The notes: generated by a model not told the origin, from the sequence alone. DNA of 64,000 nucleotides from Aminivibrio pyruvatiphilus (GCF_004366815.1 NZ_SORI01000009.1:1-64000); one strand, 5' to 3'; counted from the first letter of the stretch, positions 26,372-35,387 are shown. Numbers and translations are program-made.

Positions 26372-27301
26372 TCAGGCGGACGCTCCCATGAGTCCCTCCA
26401 GGCGCTCGATCCGGGACGAAAGGGCCGGATGGGTGCTGAAGAGGCTGTCCTTCCCCTTCTTTTTCTTCAGGAGGGGGTTCACGATGTAGAGGTGCTGCAT
26501 CCCCTGGCTCGCACCCTTCAGCTCCGCGGTGTCGGCGGTGAGCTTCTTCAGGGCCGAGATGAGCCCGGCCGGGTTCCGTGTCAGCTCCACGGCGGATGCA
26601 TCGGCCAGGTATTCCCTCTGGCGGCTCACCGCAAGCTGGATGATGGATGCCAGAAGGGGGGCGATAATGGAAAGGATCACGGCCACGATGGCCAGGACGG
26701 CCTGGGCCTGTCCGCCTCCCCGGGAATCGCGGCTCCGCCGTCTGCCGCCCAGGGAGCTGTAGAATATGCTTCGCCGCACCACGTCGGCCAGGAGGACGAT
26801 GGACCCCACCATCACCGCCATGAGCATGGCGAACCGGATGTCATAGTTCCGCACGTGGGACATCTCGTGGGCCATGACTCCCTGGAGCTCTTCCCTGTTC
26901 AGCTTTTCCAGAAGCCCCCTGGTGATGGCCACGCTGGCGTGCTGGGGGTCCCTCCCGGTGGCGAAGGCGTTCATGGCCTCGTCCTCGATGAGGTACACCT
27001 TCGGCATGGGCATCCCTCCCGCGATGGAAAGCTCCTCCACCACGTTCCAGAGCTGGGGGGCCTCTTCGTGGGAGATCTCCTTCGCGCCGCTCGACGCCAG
27101 GATCATGGAAGCGCCGAACCGCCAGGAGATGAAGAAGTAGAGTCCCGCCACGGCCACGGCGATGATCACGCCCGTGAGCCAGTCACCGCCCCAGTAGGCA
27201 CCGAGAGAGGCTCCGAAAAAGGCGAAGAGGACGGCCATGACCCCGAAGAGCAGGATGCTCATGTGCTTGTTGTGGTCGATCAGTTTGTTGAAGCTCGCCA
27301 T
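26372..27301 (-). CDS. htpX: HtpX-family membrane zinc metalloprotease
   Basis: 309-residue M48 protease. Two amino-terminal transmembrane helices (about 14-33 and 42-60), the zinc site H145-E-M-S-H149, a Glu ligand further on, and another hydrophobic segment (about 185-215). The carboxy-terminal FSTHPALSSRIERL is typical. It degrades misfolded membrane proteins. Follows lemA by 12 nt, a widely conserved pair. Confidence 0.93.
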   Translation of the reverse strand: MASFNKLIDHNKHMSILLFGVMAVLFAFFGASLGAYWGGDWLTGVIIAVAVAGLYFFISWRFGASMILASSGAKEISHEEAPQLWNVVEELSIAGGMPMPKVYLIEDEAMNAFATGRDPQHASVAITRGLLEKLNREELQGVMAHEMSHVRNYDIRFAMLMAVMVGSIVLLADVVRRSIFYSSLGGRRRSRDSRGGGQAQAVLAIVAVILSIIAPLLASIIQLAVSRQREYLADASAVELTRNPAGLISALKKLTADTAELKGASQGMQHLYIVNPLLKKKKGKDSLFSTHPALSSRIERLEGLMGASA

Positions 27302-27313
27302 GGAAATCGCCCC

Positions 27314-27874
27314 CTACCTGAAGGAAACGTCGACGGCGTTCCGCTCGGAAGCGTCGTCCACGGCCCAGAGAGTCCGAGGGGCGTAGCCCAGTTTTCCGGA
27401 GATAAGGTTGTTGGGGAAAACGGCGATGGCGATGTTGTACTCCTTCACCGCATCGTTGTAGTACTGTCGGGCGAAGGCTATCTTGTTCTCCGTGGAGGCG
27501 AGCTCTTCCTGGAGGGCGAGGAAATTCCGGTTCGCCTTCAGGTCAGGGTAGTTCTCCGACACGGCCAGCAAGGATTTCAGCGCACCGGTGAGCTGGTTCT
27601 GCAGCGGGGCCGTCTCTTCTACCGTGGTCGCGGCGAGGGAAGCGCTCCGCAGGGCGGCGATCCGCTCGAAAATCTCCCGTTCATGGGTTGCGTAGGCCTT
27701 CACCGTCTCCACCAGGTTGGGGATGAGGTCGTACCGCCTCTTGAGCTGCACGTCTATCTGGCTCCAGCCGTTGTCGGCGTGGGCCTTCTTCCGGACAAGA
27801 GAATTGTAGATGTACACGACGTAGAGGACTGCCGCCGCAAGAAGAGCGAGCAGAATATAGAGAATGTTCTCCAA
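27314..27874 (-). CDS. lemA: LemA-family protein
   Basis: 186 residues: one amino-terminal transmembrane helix (about 4-22) followed by a long alpha-helical cytoplasmic or periplasmic domain with the LemA hallmark R-R-Y-D-L-I-P-N-L-V-E-T. The function is unclear, but it is commonly paired with htpX. I choose TTG at 27874 because AAGGAGGGG lies 6 nt upstream; an earlier TTG at 27898 has no ribosome-binding site. Confidence 0.88.
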   Translation of the reverse strand: MENILYILLALLAAAVLYVVYIYNSLVRKKAHADNGWSQIDVQLKRRYDLIPNLVETVKAYATHEREIFERIAALRSASLAATTVEETAPLQNQLTGALKSLLAVSENYPDLKANRNFLALQEELASTENKIAFARQYYNDAVKEYNIAIAVFPNNLISGKLGYAPRTLWAVDDASERNAVDVSFR

Positions 27875-27930
27875 AGAAACCCCTCCTTCACTGGCCAATG
27901 GTTGATGTATGTAAGCATTATACCTTTTCT

Positions 27931-28749
27931 TCAGTCGAGATACAGCGGTATCTGCTCCCTGAACAGCCCGATCAGATTCCGGGTCACGGGTCCCGGCGTT
28001 CCGCCGCCCATCACCCTTTCACCGATCTTCACCACAGGCGCCACTTCCTTCACGCTGCCGGTGATGAACGCCTCCGTGACGCACTCCAGCTCGTCGAGGT
28101 GGAGACAGCGCATTTCCACGTTCAGGCCGTTCTCCCGGGCGATCTCCATGACGATCTCCCTCGTGATGCCCCGAAGGACCCTGTGGTCCGGCGCCGTGAT
28201 CAGATTGTCCCCTGCGATGGAGAAAAAACTGCTCGTAGCGGACTCGGTGATCTCGCCCCCGGGACAGTAGAGGGGCTCGAACGTGCCTGCCTCGCGATGG
28301 CAGAAAGGGGTCATGTAGTTGATGCTCTTGATGCGGGGCAGTTCTCTCTCCTCGGGAAGAAGGGAAAGGGCCAGCCCCTTTGAATAGACCTCCTCCGGAA
28401 CGGGAGAGAGGGGAGAGAAGAGGACGAAAAACCTGGGGTGGGGAAATGTCCCGTTTTCTTCCGAGTCGCCGGCGGTCAGAAAAGGTTTGGCAAGGCTGTC
28501 GCCCGGAATGCGGGACGCCCCCTCCCGAATGACGGCGGCCATGTCCTCCGGGGGCAGGGGAAGGCGGATCCCGGACAGCCGGGCCGATTCGGCAAGCCGC
28601 TCCAGGTGACGCCCCATGGCGAAGGGGCGGCTGCCGTAGGTCCGAACTGTGTCGAATACGGCGATCCCCCTCTGGAGCGCCAGGTCCGAAAGAGGAAGCG
28701 CAGCGCAGGAACCCTCCACGAATTCACCGTTGAAATAGCAGAATGACAT
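27931..28749 (-). CDS. Class IV pyridoxal-phosphate aminotransferase
   Basis: 272-residue fold-type IV aminotransferase related to branched-chain and D-amino-acid aminotransferases and aminodeoxychorismate lyase. PLP would bind K141 in RIKSINYM. Other family signatures are DLALQRGIAVFDTVRTY (about 22-38) and E-x-A-T-S-S-F-F. The choice between D-alanine and branched-chain activity cannot be made here. ATG 28749 is preferred over codons further upstream; GAGGTG lies about 11 nt upstream, a weak site. Confidence 0.8.
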   Translation of the reverse strand: MSFCYFNGEFVEGSCAALPLSDLALQRGIAVFDTVRTYGSRPFAMGRHLERLAESARLSGIRLPLPPEDMAAVIREGASRIPGDSLAKPFLTAGDSEENGTFPHPRFFVLFSPLSPVPEEVYSKGLALSLLPEERELPRIKSINYMTPFCHREAGTFEPLYCPGGEITESATSSFFSIAGDNLITAPDHRVLRGITREIVMEIARENGLNVEMRCLHLDELECVTEAFITGSVKEVAPVVKIGERVMGGGTPGPVTRNLIGLFREQIPLYLD

Positions 28750-28858
28750 TTTGAAGAAAGCACCTCGATCCGTTTTTCGATGGCTAATCCTAGCACTTTG
28801 AAGGCGGGGGCTCAATGAAAAAATTGCGTCCGGACGAAACTTTTTCTCCGAGAAGGCG

Positions 28859-28894
28859 CAAAAAAGAGGCTGCCTCCGAAGAGACAGCCTCTTT
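28859..28894 (-). terminator. Intrinsic terminator after tRNA-Glu
   Basis: Ten-base arms (28863-28872 and 28885-28894) with a 12-nt loop. On the minus strand the stem ends in a run of T. It lies about 10 nt past the tRNA-Glu 3' end. Confidence 0.7.
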
Positions 28895-28903
28895 CTTATA
28901 TTA

Positions 28904-28979
28904 TGGTAGCCCCAACGGGATTCGAACCCGTGTTTTAACCTTGAGAGGGTTACGACCTAGGCCGCTAGTCGATGGGGCC
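28904..28979 (-). tRNA. tRNA-Glu (anticodon CTC)
   Basis: 76 nt including an encoded CCA (28904-28906). The cloverleaf is complete: acceptor GGCCCCA, D arm, anticodon loop CTCTCAA closed by TAACC/GGTTA, and T arm with GGTTCGAATCC. The read anticodon CTC gives Glu. Co-transcribed with tRNA-Gln, 8 nt away. Confidence 0.95.
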
Positions 28980-28987
28980 TTGCTTGC

Positions 28988-29061
28988 TGGCTGGGGAACC
29001 TGGATTCGAACCAAGATTACCTGATCCAGAGTCAGGCGTCCTGCCATTGGACGATTCCCCA
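28988..29061 (-). tRNA. tRNA-Gln (anticodon CTG)
   Basis: 74 nt including an encoded CCA (28988-28990). Acceptor TGGGGAA/TTCCCCA, anticodon loop CTCTGGA between CCTGA and TCAGG, T arm GGTTCGAATCC. Anticodon CTG gives Gln. First tRNA of the pair. Confidence 0.95.
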
Positions 29062-29100
29062 ACTTCAGTGCTTCTCGTTGCTATTGGTTGTGCGGGGAGT

Positions 29101-29128
29101 ATATTACCACAAATCAAGCATTTGACAA
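29101..29128 (-). promoter_or_regulatory. Promoter of the tRNA-Gln/tRNA-Glu transcript
   Basis: Minus strand: TTGTCA (29123-29128), 16-nt spacer, TAATAT (29101-29106), 40 nt before tRNA-Gln. Confidence 0.6.
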
Positions 29129-29219
29129 GGGGCGGGCGTGGTAATTTTTTCGATGAAAAAACTCCGAAAATTTAGTCTTTGAGTGTTTTTAAGGAGCTTT
29201 TGCTTTCCGCTGCCCCCTC

Positions 29220-29241
29220 CATATACTCTTATGGGTATATG
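29220..29241. promoter_or_regulatory. Perfect inverted repeat upstream of the signalling operon
   Basis: CATATAC (29220-29226) and GTATATG (29235-29241) around an 8-nt spacer, about 35 nt upstream of the predicted -35 of the STAS operon. It has the look of a dimeric regulator operator; the regulator is unknown. Confidence 0.35.
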
Positions 29242-29276
29242 CTTTGTTCACAGGCAGAATATATTTCTATGTTTTC

Positions 29277-29305
29277 TTGACACGTCCGGCGAAAGCACTC
29301 ACAAT
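29277..29305 (+). promoter_or_regulatory. Sigma-70 promoter of the partner-switching operon
   Basis: Perfect TTGACA (29277-29282), 17-nt spacer, CACAAT (29300-29305). It lies 65 nt before the STAS start. Confidence 0.55.
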
Positions 29306-29370
29306 GACCGCATACGGATTTTCAGCGCGAAAATTTGCGGCCTCGGCCGCTCTCCCTGGGGGAATGAACG

Positions 29371-29721
29371 ATGTTCGAAATGAAAATTACGGCCGAGACC
29401 TGGGGGCGAAATGTCTCGCTCACCGGACGGCTGGACGCCAGATCAGCGCCCGATTTCGAGAAGGAGGCCATAGCTGCTGTCGATGCGGCCGGGGGGAGTA
29501 TCCACCTGATCCTCGACTTCACGAATCTCGAATATATCAGCAGTGCAGGACTGCGGTCGATCCTTGTGCTCGCCAAGCGCATCGCCCCCTCGGGCGGCAA
29601 GGTGGTGCTCTGCGGCATGTCCGGCGTCGTTGAGGAAGTCATCGGCGTCTCAGGCTTCGACAGCTTCCTTCCCGTGGCAGGGAGCCGCGAGGAAGCCCTC
29701 CGGATCGTCGGAGCGGCGTAG
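29371..29721 (+). CDS. STAS-domain anti-sigma factor antagonist
   Basis: 116-residue single STAS domain of the SpoIIAA/RsbV class. The phosphorylatable serine is S57 or S58 in LEYISSAGLRSIL. It would be phosphorylated and inactivated by the adjacent HATPase protein and reactivated by the SpoIIE phosphatase three genes down. First gene of the operon. Confidence 0.88.
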   Translation: MFEMKITAETWGRNVSLTGRLDARSAPDFEKEAIAAVDAAGGSIHLILDFTNLEYISSAGLRSILVLAKRIAPSGGKVVLCGMSGVVEEVIGVSGFDSFLPVAGSREEALRIVGAA

Positions 29722-29736
29722 AGGGGGACGAGAAGA

Positions 29737-30165
29737 ATGGAATCCACCGTCAGGGAGCGGACTTTTCCCGCCTCTCTCGATTGCCTGGGCGACTTCCGGG
29801 CTTTCATTCTGGAGGAAGACGGAGCAGAGGAGCGCTTGCCCCCGAAGCGCGTGGCTCATCTGGATGTGGCCATCGAGGAGATTGTGGTGAATATATGTTC
29901 CTACGCCTACGAGACTCCTCCGGGAGAACTCAATATCAGGGTTGAAGAGTCCCCCGAGGCTTTCGCCGTCGAATTTCTGGACAACGGCGTGGCGTTCGAC
30001 CCTCTCGCGGTGGACGAGCCGGATGTCACCCGCCCGCTTGAGGAACGTGATCCCGGCGGATTGGGCATTCTTCTGGTCCGGAGGATGATGGACGAGGTCC
30101 ACTATTCCCGGAAGGGGGCTTTGAACAGCCTCCGTATCGTGGTGAAGACGCCCCGGGAGAGGTAG
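29737..30165 (+). CDS. RsbW/SpoIIAB-like serine kinase (anti-sigma type)
   Basis: 142-residue GHKL ATPase. The N box is IEEIVVNICSYAY (about 47-59), the G1 box is DNGVAFDPL, and GGLGILLVRRMMDEV forms the ATP lid and helix. Binds and phosphorylates the STAS protein and holds a partner, classically a sigma factor. No sigma factor is adjacent, so the final target is unknown and may not be transcriptional. 15 nt after the STAS gene. Confidence 0.85.
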   Translation: MESTVRERTFPASLDCLGDFRAFILEEDGAEERLPPKRVAHLDVAIEEIVVNICSYAYETPPGELNIRVEESPEAFAVEFLDNGVAFDPLAVDEPDVTRPLEERDPGGLGILLVRRMMDEVHYSRKGALNSLRIVVKTPRER

Positions 30166-30178
30166 GGAGGCGACTCAG

Positions 30179-31186
30179 ATGTTTCCCGGTTCTTGGGCCG
30201 TCCGTCGTCTGCCGCTTCTCATGGTTCTTTTTCTCCTGTTCGCCGGCTGCGCGCAGGGGCAGGAGAACGCTGCCGCAATGACCAGGGCGACTCTGACCCT
30301 TCAATGGTACCCCCAGACACAGTTCGCGGGGTACTATATGGCGCTGGAGAAGGGCTTCTATGCTGCCCGGGGCATCGACCTGGAAATCCGGCGCGGGGGC
30401 TCCGACGTGGATGCCATAGGGGATTTGCGCTCCGGCAGGACCGACTTCGCGACGCTCTTCCTCACCGCGGGCATACGCTATCGCTCGAAGGATCTGCCCC
30501 TGGTGAACGTGGGGCAGATAGTCAACAGGGGGAACCTGCTCATTGTGGCGTACAAAAACCGCGGCATCAGCTCGGTCAGGGACCTGAACGGGCGCAAGAT
30601 GAGCCTGTGGGGAGACCATTTTTCCGGCGGATACAAGAAGCTCTTCAGTGACAACGGTATCTGGCCGGTTATCATTCCCCAGTTCATATCGGTGGAGGTC
30701 TTCCTGCGGGGAGGAGTGGACGCCTGCTCCGCCATGAGCTACAACGAGTATATCCGAATTCTGCATGCCGGACGCCGCCCCGAGGATCTCGTGGTGATCT
30801 CTCTCCGGGATGAGGGGTACGATTTCCCGGAGGACGGTATTTACTGCACGGAAGAAACGTGGCGAAGGAATCCCCGTCTTGCCCGGGATCTGCGGGAGGC
30901 CTCGCTGGAGGGGTGGCGCTACGCCGCCGAACACCCCGACGAGGCCGTCGAGCTGATTCTCCGCAAGGCCGACGAGGCAGGGTACATCGTGAACCGTCTT
31001 CTTCTGCGCCGGATGCTCGACACGATCCTTCCGTCGATCCTTCCGGAAGACGCCCCGGGATGGACTCCGGGGGTGCTCTCCAAAGCAGACTACGAGCGCA
31101 CCTTTGACATGATGGAGACTGTCTTCGTCGAGATGACGGAGCGGGTTCCCTATGACGTTTTCTTTCCGGGGGCCGGCGGGCGATGA
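30179..31186 (+). CDS. NMT1/THI5-like solute-binding lipoprotein
   Basis: 335 residues. Lipoprotein signal peptide with lipobox LFAGC (Cys near 25). The mature domain is the SBP fold used for thiamine precursors, taurine and nitrate-type ligands (LQWYPQTQFAGYYMALEKGFY near 39-59). No ABC permease or ATPase lies beside it. It is wedged between the kinase and the SpoIIE phosphatase gene, whose start it overlaps (ATGA), which suggests a sensing role for that signalling pathway rather than a plain transport role. Confidence 0.8.
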   Translation: MFPGSWAVRRLPLLMVLFLLFAGCAQGQENAAAMTRATLTLQWYPQTQFAGYYMALEKGFYAARGIDLEIRRGGSDVDAIGDLRSGRTDFATLFLTAGIRYRSKDLPLVNVGQIVNRGNLLIVAYKNRGISSVRDLNGRKMSLWGDHFSGGYKKLFSDNGIWPVIIPQFISVEVFLRGGVDACSAMSYNEYIRILHAGRRPEDLVVISLRDEGYDFPEDGIYCTEETWRRNPRLARDLREASLEGWRYAAEHPDEAVELILRKADEAGYIVNRLLLRRMLDTILPSILPEDAPGWTPGVLSKADYERTFDMMETVFVEMTERVPYDVFFPGAGGR

Positions 31187-33159
31187 AGGAGCATCTCTTC
31201 CCCCTCTTTCCCGACGGCCGCAGGGGAATTTCCATCGCGGCCAAGCTTTCCCTGATGATTATCGCGGGGGTCGGCGCAATTTTTCTTGCCATCGTTTTTT
31301 ACGGCTACTCCACGTCGAGGGCTGTCCTGCAGGAGGAATTCGCCGCCCGGATGGAGAATCTCGGCAACGCCGCTGAGAGCAAGTTCCGCCAGATACCTCG
31401 CGTGGCCGAGGCAGTGACCCGTGATCTCGTCTCCATGCTCACCTTTTTCAATCCTTCTCCCGGGAAGATTCCCGAAATGATGAGAGTGCTTCTGGAGTCT
31501 CATTCCGAAGTCTCCGGGCTCTCGATCGGCTTCTCGAAGCAGGCGGCGGACCCGCTGCTGCGGAACTTCTGCCCTATCGTCTTCCGGAGAGGGGGTTCGA
31601 TTCTCTACCAGGATCTCGCGCAGGAACTTGACTGGACGGTGCAGGACTGGTACCAGCTCCCGCTCCAGATGGGGAAGCCCCTCTGGACGGAGCCCTTCTT
31701 CGGCGACGACGGATCGGGAGCGATGATGGTCAACTACTCAGTTCCGGTCTACGATTCTTCCTGGCGCTACCTGGCCTCGGTCGGCGCTTCACTGGAGCTG
31801 AACTGGCTGGCCGGCATCATCTCGGCCATGGAGGTGGGCGGCAAAGGGTACGTCTTCCTGGTGACTTCGAACGGCGCCTTCGTCTCCCACCCGCGCCGGG
31901 AGCTGCTCATGAGGGAGACGCTCTTCACCGTCGCCGAGATGGAGAACCGCCCTGACCTGATCCCCCTGGGGTACAGCATGATACGCGGGGAGACCGGAGT
32001 GCACTCGCTCTACGATCCTCTCCGCGGAAGGCTTCTGGTCTTCTTTCGCCCCGTGGGGGATATGGGATGGTCGCTCGGCATCGTCTTTCCCGAGGAGGAG
32101 GTGCTGGACGACATCATCCGCCTTCGGCGGGTGCAGACGTTCCTCGGCCTGGGCGGATTGATGGCCCTGCTCCTCATGGTCTTCTTCATCTCCGGAAGGA
32201 TCAGCGGACCCATACGCAGGCTCAAGGACGCCACGCAGCGGCTCTCCTCGGGCGACCTGAACGCGCCTCTCCCGCCGGCCTCCGGACGGGACGAGGTGGC
32301 CCTTCTGACCGTCTCATTTGCCTCCATGAGGGAAAACCTGCTTCTTCACCTGGACCGGCTCAAGGCCGAGACGGCGGCGCGTGAGCGAATCTCCAGCGAA
32401 CTGGACATCGCGCGGTCGATCCAGATGAGCCTCGTTCCGCGAACCTTCCCGCCCTTTCCCCAGGATGGCCGGATCGACCTCTACGCCCGCCTTGAACCGG
32501 CCCGGGAGGTGGGGGGAGACTTCTACGACTTCTTCCAGACTGACGAAGACCACCTGATGCTCGTCGTGGGCGATGTCTCCGGAAAGGGGATCCCCGCCGC
32601 CCTTTTCATGGCAGTGACGCGAAGCTTCGTTAAGGCCCTGGCGGCGGCTTCAGGCGGATGCCCTTCGCCGGCGGAACTGATGGCGGCGGTGAACGACCGG
32701 ATCGTCGAGGGGAACGAGGCCTGCATGTTCGTCACCCTTTCCTTCGTCCTGGTGGATCTCCGGGACGGATCATTCCGGTACGCCGGCGGAGGACACCCTT
32801 TCCCTAGACTTTTCGGCAGCGAAGGCGCCGCGGCGCTTCCTCCGGTAAAAGGTCCTCTCGTGGGGGCGATGCAGGGAATGCGGTTCGAGGAAGGTTCGGG
32901 AAGACTGAAGCCGGGGGAGGGACTCTTCCTCTTCACCGACGGAGTGACCGAAGCGTTCAATGCTGACGAAGCCCTGCTGAGCGAGGATGTCATGGACGGG
33001 TGGATTTCGGAGACGCGCTCCCTTGGAAGCGAGGCGCTTGTCCTTGAGATGCGCCTGCGCATCTCGGCCTTCGCAGGCGAAGCGGAGCAGTCGGACGACA
33101 TCACGATGCTCTGCTTCCGCTATGAGGGACCGAAACCCCGGACGCGGCAGCCGGAGTGA
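31183..33159 (+). CDS. Membrane SpoIIE-type serine phosphatase with Cache sensor
   Basis: 658 residues. Transmembrane helix at about 22-42, extracytoplasmic double-Cache-type domain (about 45-300), a second helix (about 320-340), a HAMP linker (about 342-395) and a PP2C/SpoIIE phosphatase domain (about 425-655) with the metal motifs VGGDFYDFF (about 444-452) and VGDVSGKGIPAALFM (about 463-477). It should dephosphorylate the STAS protein when the Cache domain (or the neighbouring lipoprotein) binds a ligand. Confidence 0.9.
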   Translation: MKEHLFPLFPDGRRGISIAAKLSLMIIAGVGAIFLAIVFYGYSTSRAVLQEEFAARMENLGNAAESKFRQIPRVAEAVTRDLVSMLTFFNPSPGKIPEMMRVLLESHSEVSGLSIGFSKQAADPLLRNFCPIVFRRGGSILYQDLAQELDWTVQDWYQLPLQMGKPLWTEPFFGDDGSGAMMVNYSVPVYDSSWRYLASVGASLELNWLAGIISAMEVGGKGYVFLVTSNGAFVSHPRRELLMRETLFTVAEMENRPDLIPLGYSMIRGETGVHSLYDPLRGRLLVFFRPVGDMGWSLGIVFPEEEVLDDIIRLRRVQTFLGLGGLMALLLMVFFISGRISGPIRRLKDATQRLSSGDLNAPLPPASGRDEVALLTVSFASMRENLLLHLDRLKAETAARERISSELDIARSIQMSLVPRTFPPFPQDGRIDLYARLEPAREVGGDFYDFFQTDEDHLMLVVGDVSGKGIPAALFMAVTRSFVKALAAASGGCPSPAELMAAVNDRIVEGNEACMFVTLSFVLVDLRDGSFRYAGGGHPFPRLFGSEGAAALPPVKGPLVGAMQGMRFEEGSGRLKPGEGLFLFTDGVTEAFNADEALLSEDVMDGWISETRSLGSEALVLEMRLRISAFAGEAEQSDDITMLCFRYEGPKPRTRQPE

Positions 33160-33217
33160 GTTCATGGGGACGCTGAAATGACGGGGCATAGTATGTGATC
33201 TTGAGGGAGTGACCATA

Positions 33218-34039
33218 ATGAACGAAGTGTTTTCCATGTGGAAGAAGATGAAGATGGTTGTGCTTGCGGTGCTCTGCGCAGCTGTGTACGCGGCTCTGCT
33301 GATCCCTTTCAAGGGATTCGTGCTGATTCAGGGTATCACGGAGTTTCGCCCTGCGAGTGCCCTTCCTGTGGCGATGGGACTGCTTTTCGGCCCGGCAGGG
33401 GCCTGGGGGGCAGCCATAGGAAATCTCGCCGGCGACTTTTTCGGCTCGCTGAGTGCCGGCAGTCTCTTCGGTTTCGTGGGGAACTTCATGTTCGCCTACG
33501 TGCCGTACAAGCTCTGGATCAACCTGGGGCTGGTCGCGAAGCCTGACAGGGAGCCCGATCTGAAGTCAAAACGGAAGATCGCCGCGTTTGTTATCGTCGC
33601 CGTTCTCGGCTCGCTCGCATGCGCCCTGGTGATCGCGTGGGGGCTGGATGTACTGAGAATGGTGCCCTTCGCCGCCCTCGGCAGCATTATCTTTCTGAAC
33701 AACTCGATCCCTGCGATCGTTCTGGGCATTCCCATGATGATTGTCCTCTACCCGAGGATCAAGGGATGGAATCTTCTCTGGACCGATATTATGAATGAGG
33801 AGGACATACCGGCGGCAGGGGGTATGTCCGGAATCGGAGGCATTTTAATGACGGTCAGTATTCTCGTCGGCATGATCGGCGGTTTCATAATGGCTTCCGC
33901 GGCCGGGCAGGCGTTCTTATACAGGGGATTCGGCGCGGGCGGTGAAGTCGGCTCTTTCGGTGTGCTTCTGGTCGCCGGAATGGGGACGGCGGGGCTGGTG
34001 CTCTCGTGCTTTATTCAGTCCATGCCGGTAAAAAAGTAG
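33218..34039 (+). CDS. ECF-type membrane transport protein (S-component-like), substrate unknown
   Basis: 273 residues, about seven hydrophobic helices. The stretch ITEFRPASALPVAMGLLFGPAG followed by GNLAGDFFGSLSAGSLFGFVGNFMFAY (about 36-85) matches S components or QueT-like vitamin-uptake proteins. Start ATG 33218 has GGGAG 8 nt upstream; a GTG 9 nt earlier is also possible. It follows the phosphatase by 58 nt and may be the transport partner or a target of the signalling module. The call is by pattern and helix count only. Confidence 0.55.
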   Translation: MNEVFSMWKKMKMVVLAVLCAAVYAALLIPFKGFVLIQGITEFRPASALPVAMGLLFGPAGAWGAAIGNLAGDFFGSLSAGSLFGFVGNFMFAYVPYKLWINLGLVAKPDREPDLKSKRKIAAFVIVAVLGSLACALVIAWGLDVLRMVPFAALGSIIFLNNSIPAIVLGIPMMIVLYPRIKGWNLLWTDIMNEEDIPAAGGMSGIGGILMTVSILVGMIGGFIMASAAGQAFLYRGFGAGGEVGSFGVLLVAGMGTAGLVLSCFIQSMPVKK

Positions 34040-34076
34040 GGGAAAGATGTTTTCTGGACGTGGTGGTGACGCCTTA

Positions 34077-35327
34077 TTATAAGGCCTGCCGGACCCATCG
34101 CCCCATTACTCTGTCGGCTTCCGCGAGGACGAGCCATAATTCCTGGATTGCGTTTATCAGCTCCGTCCTGCTTTTCTGGTCAGCTTCCTGCGCGGTGATC
34201 AGGTCAAGCTGGGATCCCAGCCCTTCGCGGTACATCATCTCGGCGATCTCCAGCTCCTTGTCGGCCCGTTCGGCCTGACGGCGGCGGATGGCGACGATTT
34301 CGAGCGCCCGCCCCCATCGTTCGCGGACAAGATCAGCTTCCCGCTTCAGGCTGTCGCGCCTCGCCTCCAGTTCGTACCCGGCCTTTTTGAGCAGCGACTC
34401 AGCCGCCCCGGTTTTGTTGGCCGTCTTCCCCCCGTCCGTCAGGGGAACTGTCAGCACGGCGCGGACGAAGACCTCACCGCCCCGCTCCATGGAGGAATTG
34501 AGGTCTTCCAGAACCCGCAGCCCCAAGGAGAGATCCACGAAGGGAGACAGCCCCTTCGCGGCGAGGGAGCGCTGCACCGAGGCCCGTTCCCTGGAGAGCA
34601 TCAGCGAGGCGACGTCGGGGCGGCTCTCCCATGCCTTCGTCTCGTCCACGGCGGGACTCAGCTTCTCGAGTTGGGGGAACATGGTCTCCGGCGTTACCGG
34701 AACTCCCCCTGCGAGAGCGCTCATCTCGACGAGCTGCTGTTCGTACTTCTGGCGGGCCTGGAGGAGGAACGCCTCGCCGTCGTCAACCTGCGACTGAGCC
34801 CGCAGCAGCTCCAGAAGGGAGACAAGCTCCTTGTCGAATTTCTCGCGGGTGATGAGCAGCGATTCGCGGCGTTTCGCCACGATCTGTTCCATGGCCTCCC
34901 GGTTCAGCGCCGCCATCACCGCCCTGCGGTAGGCGGACGCTGCGAGGGCGAGCCGTTCATTGACCGCGTCGGCGTACTGGTTCCGGAGAATCTCGACTCC
35001 GAGGAGAAGCTCCCGCTCCTGGAGTCCGTAGCTTCCCGAGAGGTTAACGCGGTGCGAGAGGGAGAGGTCGATCTGCTGATCGCCCCGCTCCTGGTCGAGC
35101 CACTTGCTTGCCTCGGCGGAGAGCCCGAGCGAGGGGCGCTGAACGGAAAGTTCCGCCCGGGCGGAGAAAAGCCTCGCATCGATCTCCTGCCTTACGGCGG
35201 CGAGGTCGTTGTTTCGCTCCATCACGAGGGCCAGGTACTGAGCCTCCGAAAGCGGCGCGGAGAAGGCCGTCAAGGGAAAGAGAAAAAGAAAAGCAGGCAG
35301 TGCGGCGAAGAACATGCTAAATTTCAT
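34077..35327 (-). CDS. TolC-family outer-membrane efflux protein
   Basis: 416 residues with a signal peptide (residues 1-23, ending TAFSA) and the TolC/OEP architecture: two copies of an alpha-helical plus beta-strand repeat (coiled coils near 95-190 and 300-410). It would form the outer-membrane channel of a tripartite exporter. It is separated by about 15 kb of RiPP genes from the HlyD/ABC exporter genes but is the nearest outer-membrane component. Starts at ATG 35327 after AAGGAGG. Confidence 0.85.
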   Translation of the reverse strand: MKFSMFFAALPAFLFLFPLTAFSAPLSEAQYLALVMERNNDLAAVRQEIDARLFSARAELSVQRPSLGLSAEASKWLDQERGDQQIDLSLSHRVNLSGSYGLQERELLLGVEILRNQYADAVNERLALAASAYRRAVMAALNREAMEQIVAKRRESLLITREKFDKELVSLLELLRAQSQVDDGEAFLLQARQKYEQQLVEMSALAGGVPVTPETMFPQLEKLSPAVDETKAWESRPDVASLMLSRERASVQRSLAAKGLSPFVDLSLGLRVLEDLNSSMERGGEVFVRAVLTVPLTDGGKTANKTGAAESLLKKAGYELEARRDSLKREADLVRERWGRALEIVAIRRRQAERADKELEIAEMMYREGLGSQLDLITAQEADQKSRTELINAIQELWLVLAEADRVMGRWVRQAL

Positions 35328-35387
35328 GGGGCCTCCTTGTCGTCACTTTCGCAGGGTATGGATTTCGGTCCCTCGGGATCATTCTAC

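Noticed and set aside
28815-29175. Open frames covering the tRNA region
   Set aside because: They are the antisense of tRNA-Glu and tRNA-Gln.
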